From: Mesorhizobium sp. AR02
Lineage (GTDB): Bacteria; Pseudomonadota; Alphaproteobacteria; Rhizobiales; Rhizobiaceae
Direction: 5' to 3'
Assembly: GCF_024746835.1 (NCBI RefSeq)
Contig: NZ_CP080531.1
Location: 5,228,001-5,292,000 of the forward strand
DNA length: 64,000 nt
Of this stretch, positions 25,280 through 35,455 are shown piece after piece. A program made the position numbers and the translations under genes. The notes under the pieces were generated by a model. That model had not been told where the DNA came from and ran no database searches. It saw only the letters and a list, made by a program, of their open reading frames with translations. Within the stretch, counting starts at the first letter, position 1; each line of letters starts with the position of its first letter.

Positions 25280-25908
25280 TCAGGCGCCCGAGTGCGGGTC
25301 GATGCTGTAGGGATGGACCGGATAACCCTGGCCGATGGCGTCGTGCACGCGGCCGGTCCATGCGAGGAATGCCGGGCGGTCCGCAAGAGAGAATCCGCAA
25401 TCCTCGGCGCGGTGGCTGTAGGCATAGATGGCGATGTCGGCGATGGTGAGGTCGGTTCCGGTGAGGAACGGCGTCTCGCCAAGGCTGCGGTTCAGGGCGG
25501 CGAGTGTGCGGGCGCCGGCCTCGCGCTTGCCGGCAACCATGGCCTGGTTGCGCTCCAGCCGCCCGGTCAAGGTCCAGAAGCGCAGCGAGCCGATGACGGG
25601 CTCGACATTGTACTGTTCGAAGAACAGCCATTGCATGATCTTGGCGCGCCGGTAGCGGTCCGCCGGCAGCAACGGCGTGCCTTCGGCGAGGTAGGTGAGG
25701 ATCGCATTGGATTCGGCGATGGCGCTGCCGTCCTCGAGCTGAAGACGGGAACGGCACCGGCCGGGTTCAGTTTGTGGAACGCATCGGTATGGCTTTCGCC
25801 CTCGAAAATCGAGACGATGCGGGTCTCGTAAGGGATTTTCAGCAGGCCGAGCAGGACCCGGACTTTCCAGCCATTTTGCGATGGCAGATAATCGTGAAGC
25901 GTGAGCAT
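25280..25908 (-). pseudogene. Glutathione S-transferase, one-base frameshift
   Basis: Two frames together give a full ~209-residue GST. The first has MLTLHDYLPSQNGWKVRVLLG, IPYETRIV and KLNPAGAVPV. The second has LQLEDGSAIAESNAILTYLAEGTPLLP (glutathione-binding ES pair) and the C-domain TGTDLTIADIAIYAY. They join near 25,745, where one C restored (GTCTTC to GTCCTTC) gives NPAGAVPVLQLEDG. Everything else is intact, so this is a recent lesion or an indel error. GAGGA precedes the ATG. Were it repaired it would be a normal cytosolic GST of detoxification type. Confidence 0.8.
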
Positions 25909-26020
25909 GGCGGGTCCTCGTGATCGGTGAACGATCGCATGGTGCGACGTCTGCCGACACCCGATTCCTGCGGGCATGAGGTTTGGGGCAGGGCAAATTG
26001 CGGAAACCTCGGCGCTTGAA

Positions 26021-26065
26021 CACCCCCTCTGGCCTGCCGGCCATCTCCCCCGCAAGGGGGGAGAT
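26021..26065. repeat. Rhizobial GC-rich palindromic repeat, left copy
   Basis: A 45-bp element with a CACCCCCTCTGGCCTGCCGG half and an internal hairpin (ATCTCCCCC-GCAA-GGGGGGAGAT). It is the reverse complement, with about four mismatches, of the copy 67 bp to the right. This type is dispersed in Mesorhizobium-like genomes between genes. Confidence 0.8.
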
Positions 26066-26132
26066 CGGCAGTTTCGTTACCATCGCTTTTCATTGCGGCG
26101 TTGATGATTGGCGAAGACGGTGGTGACACCCA

Positions 26133-26177
26133 ATCTCCCCCCTTGCGGGGGAGATGTCCGGCAGGACAGAGGGGGTG
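26133..26177. repeat. Rhizobial GC-rich palindromic repeat, right copy (inverted)
   Basis: Inverted partner of the element at 26,021-26,065. RNA across both could fold into a ~45-bp stem with a 67-base loop, in addition to the small hairpin in each copy. It lies between the broken GST gene and the SDR gene. Confidence 0.8.
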
Positions 26178-26310
26178 TGACGGAACGCGACGTCAGACCC
26201 GCTCGATTCAACTCATGCATCAAGTTGAATAATGATTGCGACCTCCGCTGCCTAATAAATCAATTGCGCCTGTGCCATCTTTCCGAGACGACACACAGAG
26301 GTATCCCCAC

Positions 26311-27003
26311 ATGACCACCAACAAAGTCGCCCTCATCACCGGCGCCAATCGCGGCATCGGGCTGGAGACCGGCCGCCAGTTGGCGAAACTCGGCTTCACC
26401 GTGCTGCTCGGCGTGCGCGACCTCGCCAAGGGGGCGGCGGCGGCGAAAGGGCTTGATGGCCATGTCGAGGCCATTGCGCTCGATGTTGCAGCACCTGACG
26501 CCGCAGCCCACGCGGCCGCTGAGGTCGAGCGCCGGTTCGGCCGGCTCGATGTGCTGATCAACAATGCCGCCATCCACTACGATACCGGCTCGCGCGCCTT
26601 GCGGCCGGACTGGACCGTGATCCGCGAGGCGTTCGAGACCAATGTCTTCGGCGCCTGGCGCGCGGCGGCGGCTTTTGCGCCGCTGTTGAAGGCCGGTGGC
26701 CATGGCCGGCTGGTCAACGTCTCCTCCGAAGGCGGTTCGCTGGCCTCGATGGGGGCGGGGGCGCCGGCCTATTCGACCTCGAAGGCGACGCTCAATGCGT
26801 TGACCTGCGTGCTGGCGGCGGAACTGCGCGGCTCCGGCGTGCTGGTCAACGCCATCTGTCCGGGCTGGGTCGCCACCGATATGGGCGGCCCGGGCGGACG
26901 CCCGGTGACGCAAGGGGCGGCCGGCATCGTCTGGGCCGCGACCTTGCCGGATGACGGCCCGACCGGCGGCTTTTTCCGCGATGGCAAAAGACTGCCGTGG
27001 TGA
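26311..27003 (+). CDS. Short-chain dehydrogenase/reductase
   Basis: A 230-residue classical SDR. The cofactor motif is TGANRGIG, LINNAAIH marks the NNAG position, VNVSSEGGS gives the catalytic Ser, and PAYSTSKATL the Tyr-Lys pair. Length and pattern fit carbonyl-reductase-like enzymes acting with NADPH. AGAGG precedes the ATG. The next gene, an F420-type NADP oxidoreductase-like protein, follows 23 bp later on the same strand, so the two are probably cotranscribed. Confidence 0.88.
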   Translation: MTTNKVALITGANRGIGLETGRQLAKLGFTVLLGVRDLAKGAAAAKGLDGHVEAIALDVAAPDAAAHAAAEVERRFGRLDVLINNAAIHYDTGSRALRPDWTVIREAFETNVFGAWRAAAAFAPLLKAGGHGRLVNVSSEGGSLASMGAGAPAYSTSKATLNALTCVLAAELRGSGVLVNAICPGWVATDMGGPGGRPVTQGAAGIVWAATLPDDGPTGGFFRDGKRLPW

Positions 27004-27026
27004 GCGTTGTTGAACAGGAGGCGAGG

Positions 27027-27656
27027 ATGAGAATAGGCATTCTGGGCGCCGGCATGATCGGCGGCACGGTCGGGCGGCTGTGGGCGCAGGCCGGGCATGA
27101 GGTGACCTTCGGTGTCCGGCATCCCGAACGGTTGCGCTCGATGCTTTCCGGACTTGGCGGCAAGGCCACGGCCGGCCCGGTCCTCGATGCCGTTGCCGGG
27201 GCGGATGTCGTGCTGGCCGCCATCCCGTTTCGGGCCTGGCCCGATGTCGCGGCCGAGATCGGGGCAGCACTCGGCGACAAGGTGCTGCTCGACGCCACGG
27301 TGCCCGACCCGCCGCGCGACGGCGCCTTTGGCGACGCAGCGCTTGCCCGCAAGGACGGCGTGGTCTTTTCCGTCACACCGCTCCTGCCGCGCGCGAAACT
27401 CGTTCGCGCCTTCAGCACGGTGATGTGGACGACGCTGCAGTCGCAGGCGCATCGCGCCGGCGACGGGATCGGCATTCCGCTTGCCGGCGATGACGAACAG
27501 GCTGTTGCCCTGGCGGTGCGGCTGGTGGCGGATGCCGGCTTCGATCCGGTCGTGGTCGGACCGCTGTCGCAGGCCCGCCGCTTCGATCCCGGCACGGCCG
27601 TGTTCGACAGCGGTATGAGCGGACGGCAGGTTCGGGCCGCGCTCGGGGTGGCTTGA
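27027..27656 (+). CDS. NADPH:F420 reductase-like dinucleotide-binding protein
   Basis: A 209-residue protein with Rossmann motif MRIGILGAGMIGGTVGRLW and the GVRHPERL turn of NADP-dependent F420 reductase-like proteins, including VVLAAIPF and a C-terminal helical part. In bacteria without F420 such proteins act on other substrates; nothing fixes which. CAGGAGGCGAGG gives a strong ribosome site for this ATG. It is the second gene after the SDR, and a terminator lies 90 bp downstream. Confidence 0.8.
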   Translation: MRIGILGAGMIGGTVGRLWAQAGHEVTFGVRHPERLRSMLSGLGGKATAGPVLDAVAGADVVLAAIPFRAWPDVAAEIGAALGDKVLLDATVPDPPRDGAFGDAALARKDGVVFSVTPLLPRAKLVRAFSTVMWTTLQSQAHRAGDGIGIPLAGDDEQAVALAVRLVADAGFDPVVVGPLSQARRFDPGTAVFDSGMSGRQVRAALGVA

Positions 27657-27745
27657 GGCGGTTCACGATCTGAATCGCGGAATTGCCGTAAGTGCCTGTT
27701 TTTGCAGACGTCCAGCCAGGCTGCCTTGCCTCGATCGCACACAAG

Positions 27746-27784
27746 AAAAAGCCGCCCTCGCATTTTAGCGAGTGGCGGCCTTTT
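27746..27784. terminator. Bidirectional intrinsic terminator
   Basis: AAAAAGCCGCC-CTCGC, loop ATTTTA, GCGAG-T-GGCGGCCTTTT, with A-tract and T-tract on the two sides. It can serve the rightward NADP-binding gene and the leftward His/Lys-rich protein gene. Confidence 0.88.
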
Positions 27785-27815
27785 CCCGGGAGGAAATCAG
27801 AAGGGAGAAACGATA

Positions 27816-28163
27816 TCAAGCGGCCTTGGCGTGCTTGTGGCCGTGCTTCTTGTGGATACGCTTGTGGGTGTGCTTCTTGGCGACGTGCCGGTGGCCATGC
27901 TTCTTGCCCACGTGCCTGTGGCCGTGCTTGCGCACATGCTTGCGATGCTTCTTGTGGTGCTTGTGCGCGGCCGCCTTGACCGGCGTCTTCGCCGCGTCCA
28001 CGGCAGCGGGAGCCGCCGGAGCGGTCGCGGGGGCGGTCGTCGTCGCCGGAGCGGTCGTCGTCGTGGTGGTGGTCGTGGCCGCCGCATTAGCGGTGCCGAC
28101 AACCGGCATTGCCAGACCGAGAGCGATGGCCAGGCCGAGGGCGGAGAGGAGGGGCTTGTTCAT
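27816..28163 (-). CDS. Exported Thr/Ala and His/Lys-rich protein
   Basis: A 115-residue protein with signal peptide (MNKPLLSALGLAIALGLAMPVVGTANA), a low-complexity Thr/Ala/Pro linker, and a tail of KHGHRHVGKKHGHRHVAKKH-type repeats. The tail could bind metal ions or polyanions; that is inference. It is the longer paralogue of the 70-residue protein at 11.2-11.4 kb. The tail DNA is repetitive, and length may vary between strains. A terminator lies just downstream. Confidence 0.75.
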   Translation of the reverse strand: MNKPLLSALGLAIALGLAMPVVGTANAAATTTTTTTTAPATTTAPATAPAAPAAVDAAKTPVKAAAHKHHKKHRKHVRKHGHRHVGKKHGHRHVAKKHTHKRIHKKHGHKHAKAA

Positions 28164-28195
28164 GATAGGCTTCCTTCAGAGGTTGATGGTTGCTG

Positions 28196-28507
28196 TCACT
28201 GGTCGAGGTCGACCGGTGTCACGCCAAGAAGTTTCAGGGCGTTGGCGTAGGTCCGGATGCCTTGCGCCTGCTTGCGTTCGGCACAGAACCGGTTCGCCTT
28301 GTCCTGCAGTGCCGTTGCCTGCGCGATCTGGCTCGCACTGGCACCGGGTTCGGCTTTGGTCCGGATGGCTCCGTCGAGTTGAAGACCGAGCCGGCTGCAA
28401 TATTCGCTCCGGGTAACCGCCGCCTCCGCGCCCGACTGGGCGACCGCAAGCATGGCGAGCGAAATGCCGGTCAGGGCAGCCATCCATCCGGTCGAACGTC
28501 GTTGCAT
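28196..28507 (-). CDS. Small exported protein of unknown function
   Basis: The 103-residue product starts MQRRSTGWMAALTGISLAMLAVAQSGAEA, a signal peptide, and continues with a helical mature domain containing two cysteines (EYCSRLG and RFCAERK) and ending GVTPVDLDQ. I do not recognise the family. AAAGG lies at a rather long distance from this ATG; an alternative start four codons earlier is possible. It follows the His/Lys-rich gene on the same strand at 32 bp, but being upstream of it in transcription could form one unit. Confidence 0.62.
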   Translation of the reverse strand: MQRRSTGWMAALTGISLAMLAVAQSGAEAAVTRSEYCSRLGLQLDGAIRTKAEPGASASQIAQATALQDKANRFCAERKQAQGIRTYANALKLLGVTPVDLDQ

Positions 28508-28744
28508 TGTCGGGACCATCCTTTTGCGTTGTGTGGCGACCGCTGTTTGGTTGCTACGAGGATGGTTATCGCAGACGATCTTTTCGCCAGTTTTTCCCGG
28601 ATGTTGAATCTTGTTTCTGGAGTGTTTCTGGGGGTGGCCCGTTGCCAATCGCAGCGGTCGCGGGGGGCAAAGGCCGGCACGGCCTCGGACAAGGCCGTGC
28701 TTCGGCGAGGCGGTGAGGCAAGCAGGTTTCGCTCTTGCAGAGCC

Positions 28745-29386
28745 TCAGGCGGCGGCGCCCGGCCGTGCCGAGACGGCGCCGTGCCACAGCCGCAATGCGT
28801 CCAATCCCTCGGGGATCGGCATCTTCATCGCGGCTGCGGCGAAATCCAGGGCGACCAGGGCGGTGATATCGGCGGCCGAAAAATAGTCGCCGGCTATGAA
28901 GGCCACGCTTTGCAGCCGCTCGTCGAGGTCGGCATGGAAATGGCCGATGCGCGCCATGGCGCGGTCGACCAGCGCCGGGATTTGCTCATAGTCGTAGGGG
29001 CCGGACAGAGCCCGGCCTTTCAGCCCTTCGGCCTTGTTGCGGATGCCTTCCAGTGCCGGGGCAAGACCGTCCAGTTCGGCGCGTCGCTCCCACATGGCGA
29101 CCAGCCCCTTGTCGATCGAGCCGGAGCCGAGGAGTGGCACGGCCGGGAATTCCTCCTCCAGATAGCGGAAGATCGCGGGCACTTCGGCGATGGTGGTGCC
29201 GTCCACCGCCAATGCCGGCACCTGCTGGCGCGGGTTGATGGCCGTGAACCAGTCCGAGAACTGCTCGCGCTTGCCGAGATCGACCGCGACCGACGGGATG
29301 GAAATGCCCTTCTCGGCGATGAAGATGCGCACCCGCCTGGCATTGGGCGAGCCGGTGGAATGATAGAGCTTGATGTCGTGCGACAT
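28745..29386 (-). CDS. Glutathione S-transferase
   Basis: A 213-residue GST. The thioredoxin-like domain reads IKLYHSTGSPNARRVRIFIAEKGI, AINPRQQVPALAVDG and IAEVPAIFRYLEEEFP (cis-Pro and glutathione contact). The helical domain has AGDYFSAADITALVALDF. It is cytosolic and probably conjugates or reduces electrophiles with glutathione. It is 34 bp downstream of the SDR gene on the same strand, so the LysR regulator beyond likely controls both. Confidence 0.87.
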   Translation of the reverse strand: MSHDIKLYHSTGSPNARRVRIFIAEKGISIPSVAVDLGKREQFSDWFTAINPRQQVPALAVDGTTIAEVPAIFRYLEEEFPAVPLLGSGSIDKGLVAMWERRAELDGLAPALEGIRNKAEGLKGRALSGPYDYEQIPALVDRAMARIGHFHADLDERLQSVAFIAGDYFSAADITALVALDFAAAAMKMPIPEGLDALRLWHGAVSARPGAAA

Positions 29387-29420
29387 GGTCTTTGCTTTCC
29401 ATGAATTGGGTTATGGGCGT

Positions 29421-30167
29421 TCAGGCCGCCCCTTTGCCGCCGTCGACGCCGAGAACCTGGCCGGTGATGAAGGAGGCCTTGCCCGAGGCGAGGAAGAGGA
29501 TGGCGTTGGCGATCTCCTCCGGCCTGCCGCCGCGCTTCATCGGCACGCCGGCGAGCAGGCCGGCCTTGTTTTGCGCATTGCCGGTGAAACGGTTGAGCAT
29601 CTCGGTCTCGATCGGGCCGGGGGCAACGGCGTTGACGCGTACGCCGGACGCGGCTGCTTCCAGCGCGGCCGATCTGGTCAGCCCTTCCACCGCGTGCTTG
29701 CTCGCCGCATAGATGGACGCGCTGGCGCCGCCACGATGGCCGTATGTCGAGGAGATGTTGACGATGGCGCCGTGGCCCTGCGGGATCATCACGCGCAGTT
29801 CGTGCTTGAGGCCAAGCACCGTGCCCAGCACGTTGGTGTCGAAAGTGGCGGCAAGGCTTGCCGCCGTCTGCGCGGTCAGCGGGCCTGGCTGGCCCTCGGT
29901 ACCGGCATTGTTGACGGCGACGTCGAGGCGGCCGAAGCGAGCGACGGTCCGGTCGACGAGGGCCGCGACCTGATCGTCTTCGCGGACATCGGCCTTGATG
30001 AACTCGGCCTCGGCGCCAAGGCTCCGCAACTCCTCGACAAGGGCCGCACCCGCTTCCTCGCGGCGGCCGGAAACGACAAGCCGCGCACCGTCCTTGGCAA
30101 AGGCCAGCGCGGTGGCGCGGCCAATGCCTGTCAGCGCGCCGGTGATCAAGACAATTTTGGTATCCAT
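29421..30167 (-). CDS. Short-chain dehydrogenase/reductase, LysR-linked
   Basis: A 248-residue classical SDR: TGALTGIG cofactor motif, VNNAGTEG, NISSTYG with the catalytic Ser, SIYAASKHAVEG with Tyr and Lys, and APGPIETEM. AAGGAGAACGAAG gives a strong ribosome site. It is first in an SDR-GST operon divergent from a LysR gene, the usual layout of a regulator with its target. A 31-bp palindrome lies in the gap. Confidence 0.9.
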   Translation of the reverse strand: MDTKIVLITGALTGIGRATALAFAKDGARLVVSGRREEAGAALVEELRSLGAEAEFIKADVREDDQVAALVDRTVARFGRLDVAVNNAGTEGQPGPLTAQTAASLAATFDTNVLGTVLGLKHELRVMIPQGHGAIVNISSTYGHRGGASASIYAASKHAVEGLTRSAALEAAASGVRVNAVAPGPIETEMLNRFTGNAQNKAGLLAGVPMKRGGRPEEIANAILFLASGKASFITGQVLGVDGGKGAA

Positions 30168-30256
30168 CTTCGTTCTCCTTGAAAGGCTGTGCGAACTGCA
30201 CCGCCGATGGATGTGAAGATGGGGAGGGGATGACTTGGCGACCAAGACTTTGTATG

Positions 30257-30287
30257 CTTCAGCCATACTTTCAAAGCATGGCTGAAG
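30257..30287. promoter_or_regulatory. LysR operator palindrome
   Basis: CTTCAGCCAT, 11 bases, ATGGCTGAAG: perfect 10-bp arms. A nested ATGCTT/AAGCAT dyad overlaps it. It ends three bases before the lysR ATG, so binding there would repress the regulator itself and could activate the divergent SDR-GST operon. Confidence 0.72.
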
Positions 30288-30290
30288 ATC

Positions 30291-31190
30291 ATGGAACTGC
30301 GCCATCTCCGCTACTTCATCGCCGTCGCGGAAGAGGGCAGTCTGACGCTCGCGGCGGAAAAGCGGCTGCACACCGCGCAGCCTTCGCTGAGCCGGCAGAT
30401 GCGCGACCTGGAGCTGGAGGTCGGCGCCAGGCTTCTTGTGCGCGGCGCGCGCGGCATCGAACTGACGGCGGCTGGCCGGACATTTCTCGACCATGCCAGG
30501 CTGGTGCTGATGCAGGTGGAGGCGGCAGGCATTGCCGCGCGCCGCGCCGCGCAGCCTGCCAAGGCCGCCTTCGCGCTGGGCTTCCTGACCGGGCAAGAGG
30601 TGACGTGGTTGCCCCAGGCGTTGCGCATCCTGGGCAGCGAGTTGCCCAATCTCGAGGTGACGGTGTCCAGCCAGTCCTCTCCGGAACTGGCTGGCGGGCT
30701 GTTGCGCGGCGCGATCGACGTTGCGTTCCTTCGCCGCGAGGACTGGGTATCGGGCCTCGCGTTCAAGCTTTTGGCGCGCGAGCCGCTGGTCGCGATCCTG
30801 CCGACGAGCCATCCGCTGGCAGCGCTCGATGCCGTGCGCATCGAGGATCTGGCTGCCGAGACCTTCATCATGCCGACCAGGGCAGCACCGGCGCTGAAGA
30901 TCGTCATCGACGATTATGCGCGACGGGTCGGCGTCACGCTGCGGCCTGCATATGAAGCCGAGAACCTGTCGATGGCGATCTCGCTGGTAACGTCGACAGG
31001 CGGCGTCAGCCTGCTGCCGGTCTATGCCGAACATCTTTTGCCGCGCTCGGTGGTGAGCCGGCCGCTGGCCGGACCGGTGCCGACCATCGACCTCGTGCTC
31101 GGCTACGCCAAGTCCAACACCTCGCCACTGCTGAAACTGTTTCTGGCGCGGCTGGACGGCCTTGCCGCCGACACCGGCCAGGCATCCTGA
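30291..31190 (+). CDS. LysR-family regulator of the SDR-GST operon
   Basis: A 299-residue LysR protein: MELRHLRYFIAVAEEGSLTLAAEKRLHTAQPSLSRQMRDLE is the winged helix (recognition residues TAQPSLSRQ) and the effector domain runs from about 90 to the end. The pattern is of the CatR/BenM-like branch that often controls aromatic or detoxification genes. It is divergent from the SDR-GST pair with a perfect palindrome in between. The operator lies within the 5' leader, so no good ribosome site precedes the ATG. Confidence 0.9.
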   Translation: MELRHLRYFIAVAEEGSLTLAAEKRLHTAQPSLSRQMRDLELEVGARLLVRGARGIELTAAGRTFLDHARLVLMQVEAAGIAARRAAQPAKAAFALGFLTGQEVTWLPQALRILGSELPNLEVTVSSQSSPELAGGLLRGAIDVAFLRREDWVSGLAFKLLAREPLVAILPTSHPLAALDAVRIEDLAAETFIMPTRAAPALKIVIDDYARRVGVTLRPAYEAENLSMAISLVTSTGGVSLLPVYAEHLLPRSVVSRPLAGPVPTIDLVLGYAKSNTSPLLKLFLARLDGLAADTGQAS

Positions 31191-31315
31191 GCCGCCTCGC
31201 GTCGAGTTCAGGGCGGGCTTTGGTGCGCCGGACAATTTGCGCGCTTCCACCGGAGCGGCCGATCGCGTAAAGGCCCGGGAAATTCCTTCAATTTCCAGGC
31301 GTCCCTCGGAACATC

Positions 31316-32938
<1,623 letters not shown>

Positions 32939-32989
32939 CAGATCCTCGGCGAACTTTTGTCCCGCCTGTGCTAGGCTTTGGCCACACCT

Positions 32990-34489
32990 TTATGTCTCGC
33001 GCCAAATGGCGTGTTGTGCCTGCCACTTAATAAATTGCTGAGGATCAGGTCCTTGGCTACGAGTTCTGAGACGCGCCGCCAGTTGCTGGTACTTGTCTCC
33101 AGCCTGAGCTTTGATCAAGTCAAACTGGCCTTCGTGAGCGATGGCGTTCCTGATGGCGTAAACAGCGCGGACCATATCCCATAGAGAGATAACCTCGGTC
33201 GCCAAGCCTGCTGATATATTGCTGGAGTCTCCGACGTGTACTGTCTTTTGTATTCCATATTCAACATAGTGGCCGGTAGATTCGTAGACTCCGCTGGCCA
33301 GAATATATGCATATACTTTCCCATGTTTGCTACTTGTTGTTTCTGGTTTTCCTTTCGGATTTAGGATTGCAGACCCATCCGGATGAAGTACTGGTATACC
33401 AGCCGAGATTTTGTGCTCTGAAACCAGTTCGAGCACCGACCAAAAGCGTAGCAATGCGAATCCATACTCCGGCTCGGCGGTCGCGTCGCTGTAGGTACTC
33501 ACGATTAGCCGTGAAAATGGATTCGCTTCCAGACGCGGTAGTAACCGTTCGATACTATTAGCGGTCTCAACCGGATTAAAATCAGACAACAGATTGCCTC
33601 GGTAGCCTGGAAAATCGAACCGATGCCACCACTGTGTAGTGTTGTGCTGTGTTGCGACGTAAGCAAATGCGCGGGGCTTCTGTCCCCGGTCGATGCCAAG
33701 AACGCTAAAGACGCGATCGGCATGCTGACGGCAATATTCTAGGGCGGCTTCATGACCAGTCGCGACAACCATAGGGTACTCAATGGCGAAGACCGGGGTC
33801 GATTCGACGAACGCCCGCTCTGTTGCATCGATAAAAGGCAAAGGTTCAAACCCCGCTCTGTTTAGGAACTGGCTTACAATCTCCGACATGTTGCGGTGAG
33901 AAAGGCCTCGACCGAGCGGAAGGATGACGAAACCCTCAAGCTGTTGTGGTTGATGGAGAAGGCAGCCGACGCCAAACACAAAACCAAGGAAACGCGATCC
34001 TTGGTGCATCGCCGTTAGAGGACTGACGATATGTGGCTTGCTTGCCAAAAGTGCACGATTTGTAGAAATAGCTGCGACTTGCTTTTCGATCTCTTTGGGT
34101 GAAGCTGGCAGGCCAATAGCAGTTCGCACCTGAAAAATGACAGGCAAAAAGTCCACGCGGACGTCGTCGGTGGGAGCTTGTGGAGATTTTCCGACTTCGC
34201 CGAAGGGCTCAATTGTGAGGATGGCTGTTCCTATTCCATAGAGACCAGGTTCCATGCTGGCTGGAAGGTCTTGTTCTACTTCGAGCATCCCAGAGACGAT
34301 ATGAGGAGTTGTACCAAAACCAAACGCGAATTCGTTGCGTATCCGATCAATTCGAAAGAAGTCTAAGCTTACATTCCTTACGCGATCCATCTGGACATCA
34401 GAGGAAATCGTCATCTGGCAGATAATGCGTTCACCGGCGATATAGGAATGCATGTTTAATTTCAGAGAATTAATGAGAACCGGTGCCAT
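32990..34489 (-). CDS. HEPN-type (RNxxxH) protein, candidate defence RNase
   Basis: I do not recognise the 499-residue protein as a whole. Its C-terminal part (about 380-460) looks like a HEPN domain: a first helix GFALLRFWSVLELVSEHKI, and a last helix with AIRNAIAHEG at 446-454, which fits the RNxxxH ribonuclease motif of HEPN toxins and of ApeA-like antiphage proteins. The N-terminal ~350 residues are beta-rich in appearance and unknown, perhaps the sensor. Base composition is visibly AT-richer than the neighbours. The start has GGGG upstream; other ATGs lie 5-13 codons earlier. It sits alone between two copies of the ABC-F 3' end, pointing against them, as a one-gene cargo would. Confidence 0.68.
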   Translation of the reverse strand: MAPVLINSLKLNMHSYIAGERIICQMTISSDVQMDRVRNVSLDFFRIDRIRNEFAFGFGTTPHIVSGMLEVEQDLPASMEPGLYGIGTAILTIEPFGEVGKSPQAPTDDVRVDFLPVIFQVRTAIGLPASPKEIEKQVAAISTNRALLASKPHIVSPLTAMHQGSRFLGFVFGVGCLLHQPQQLEGFVILPLGRGLSHRNMSEIVSQFLNRAGFEPLPFIDATERAFVESTPVFAIEYPMVVATGHEAALEYCRQHADRVFSVLGIDRGQKPRAFAYVATQHNTTQWWHRFDFPGYRGNLLSDFNPVETANSIERLLPRLEANPFSRLIVSTYSDATAEPEYGFALLRFWSVLELVSEHKISAGIPVLHPDGSAILNPKGKPETTSSKHGKVYAYILASGVYESTGHYVEYGIQKTVHVGDSSNISAGLATEVISLWDMVRAVYAIRNAIAHEGQFDLIKAQAGDKYQQLAARLRTRSQGPDPQQFIKWQAQHAIWRET

Positions 34490-34583
34490 TGAATTACCCC
34501 ACATCATCCGTGACCCAGCAACCATCAAGTCACATATTGTAGCGATTGCGCAATAGTCAGGTCCTCAGATCTGGTTCGGTAAA

Positions 34584-34769
34584 ATGCTGATATCAGAGCT
34601 GTCGCAGTATGAGGGCACCATGCTGTTCGTCTCGCACGACCGGCATTTTCTCGCCGCGCTGTCGAACCGCGTGCTGGAGCTGACGCCGGAAGGCATCCAC
34701 ACCTATGGCGGCGGCTATACGGAATATGTCGAGAGGACGGGCCAGGAGGCGCCGGGACTGAGGAGCTAG
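34584..34769 (+). pseudogene. Second copy of the ABC-F 3' end
   Basis: It encodes 61 residues, from MLISELSQYEGTMLFVSHDRHF to QEAPGLRS and TAG, nearly identical to the ABC-F C-terminus (which ends GLRG). It has no ribosome site of its own. It is either the displaced original end of the gene, with the inserted DNA carrying the end now in use, or the reverse. Upstream of residue 4 the sequences diverge. Confidence 0.88.
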
Positions 34770-34811
34770 GCCGTAAGAGACGCGCCCTCCGTCATCGTCG
34801 TCGTGTTGCGC

Positions 34812-35249
34812 TCAGCGGAGTTCCTGGGCAAGTCCGATGAGAAGGCCTCCAGGCCCGCGGATATAGCAGAGCCGATAAACGTCCTTGTACTGGACGACTT
34901 CGCCTGCGAGCCGTGCGCCGCGATTGCGGAGCCTTTCCAGCGTGTCGTCGATGTCGTCCACGGTGAACATGACGCGGAGGTAGCCCAGAGCGTTAACCGG
35001 GGCGTTGCGGTGATCCGCGACGACAGGCGGCGTGAGGAAGCGGGATAACTCGAGCCGGCTGTGGCCGTCCGGCGTGCGCATCATGGCAATCTCGACGCGC
35101 TGATCGCCCAGTCCGGTGACACGTCCGGCCCATTCTCCTTCGATCGTCGCCCGCCCTTCGAGCTCAAGGCCGAGCTCGCGAAAGAAATCAATCGTCTCTT
35201 CGAGGTCATCGACGACGATTCCTATATTGTCCATCCGTTTGAGCGTCAT
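34812..35249 (-). CDS. VOC (glyoxalase-like) family protein
   Basis: A 145-residue protein of the vicinal-oxygen-chelate fold with two beta-alpha-beta-beta-beta modules: RMDNIGIVVDDLEETIDFFRELGLELEGR and LGYLRVMFTVDDIDDTLERLRNRGARL, ending GPGGLLIGLAQEL. Metal ligands fit loosely (Glu in RVEIAMM and LIGLAQE). Members include glyoxalases, dioxygenases and antibiotic-binding proteins; the reaction is not readable. It is a single gene, with its end close to the duplicated ABC-F fragment. Confidence 0.83.
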   Translation of the reverse strand: MTLKRMDNIGIVVDDLEETIDFFRELGLELEGRATIEGEWAGRVTGLGDQRVEIAMMRTPDGHSRLELSRFLTPPVVADHRNAPVNALGYLRVMFTVDDIDDTLERLRNRGARLAGEVVQYKDVYRLCYIRGPGGLLIGLAQELR

Positions 35250-35373
35250 GTGCCAACCTACAAAGTGTCACCCAGACCGTAAACGCATGAACTGCTTGCC
35301 AGCGCCGACAATTTCCTCGCCGCTATCAAGCTCTTCGCTGCTGGATCAAAAGCCTATGAGTCTGCAGCCTGGG

Positions 35374-35403
35374 AAAAAGGCGGCTGTCGAGCCGACGCCG
35401 CCT
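35374..35403 (-). terminator. Intrinsic terminator of the exported protein gene
   Basis: On the minus strand, a GGCGGC / GCCGCC stem is followed directly by TTTTT. It lies about 50 bp beyond the stop of the exported protein gene. Confidence 0.82.
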
Positions 35404-35455
35404 CTGGACTTTTCCGTCCGACCGCTTGCCCGTCGAAGGAACGGGGTGCGGGCCC

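Noticed and set aside
26021..26177. Possible CRISPR-like repeat pair
   Set aside because: Only two copies, in inverted orientation, with hairpins of their own and no cas genes; these are dispersed palindromic repeats.
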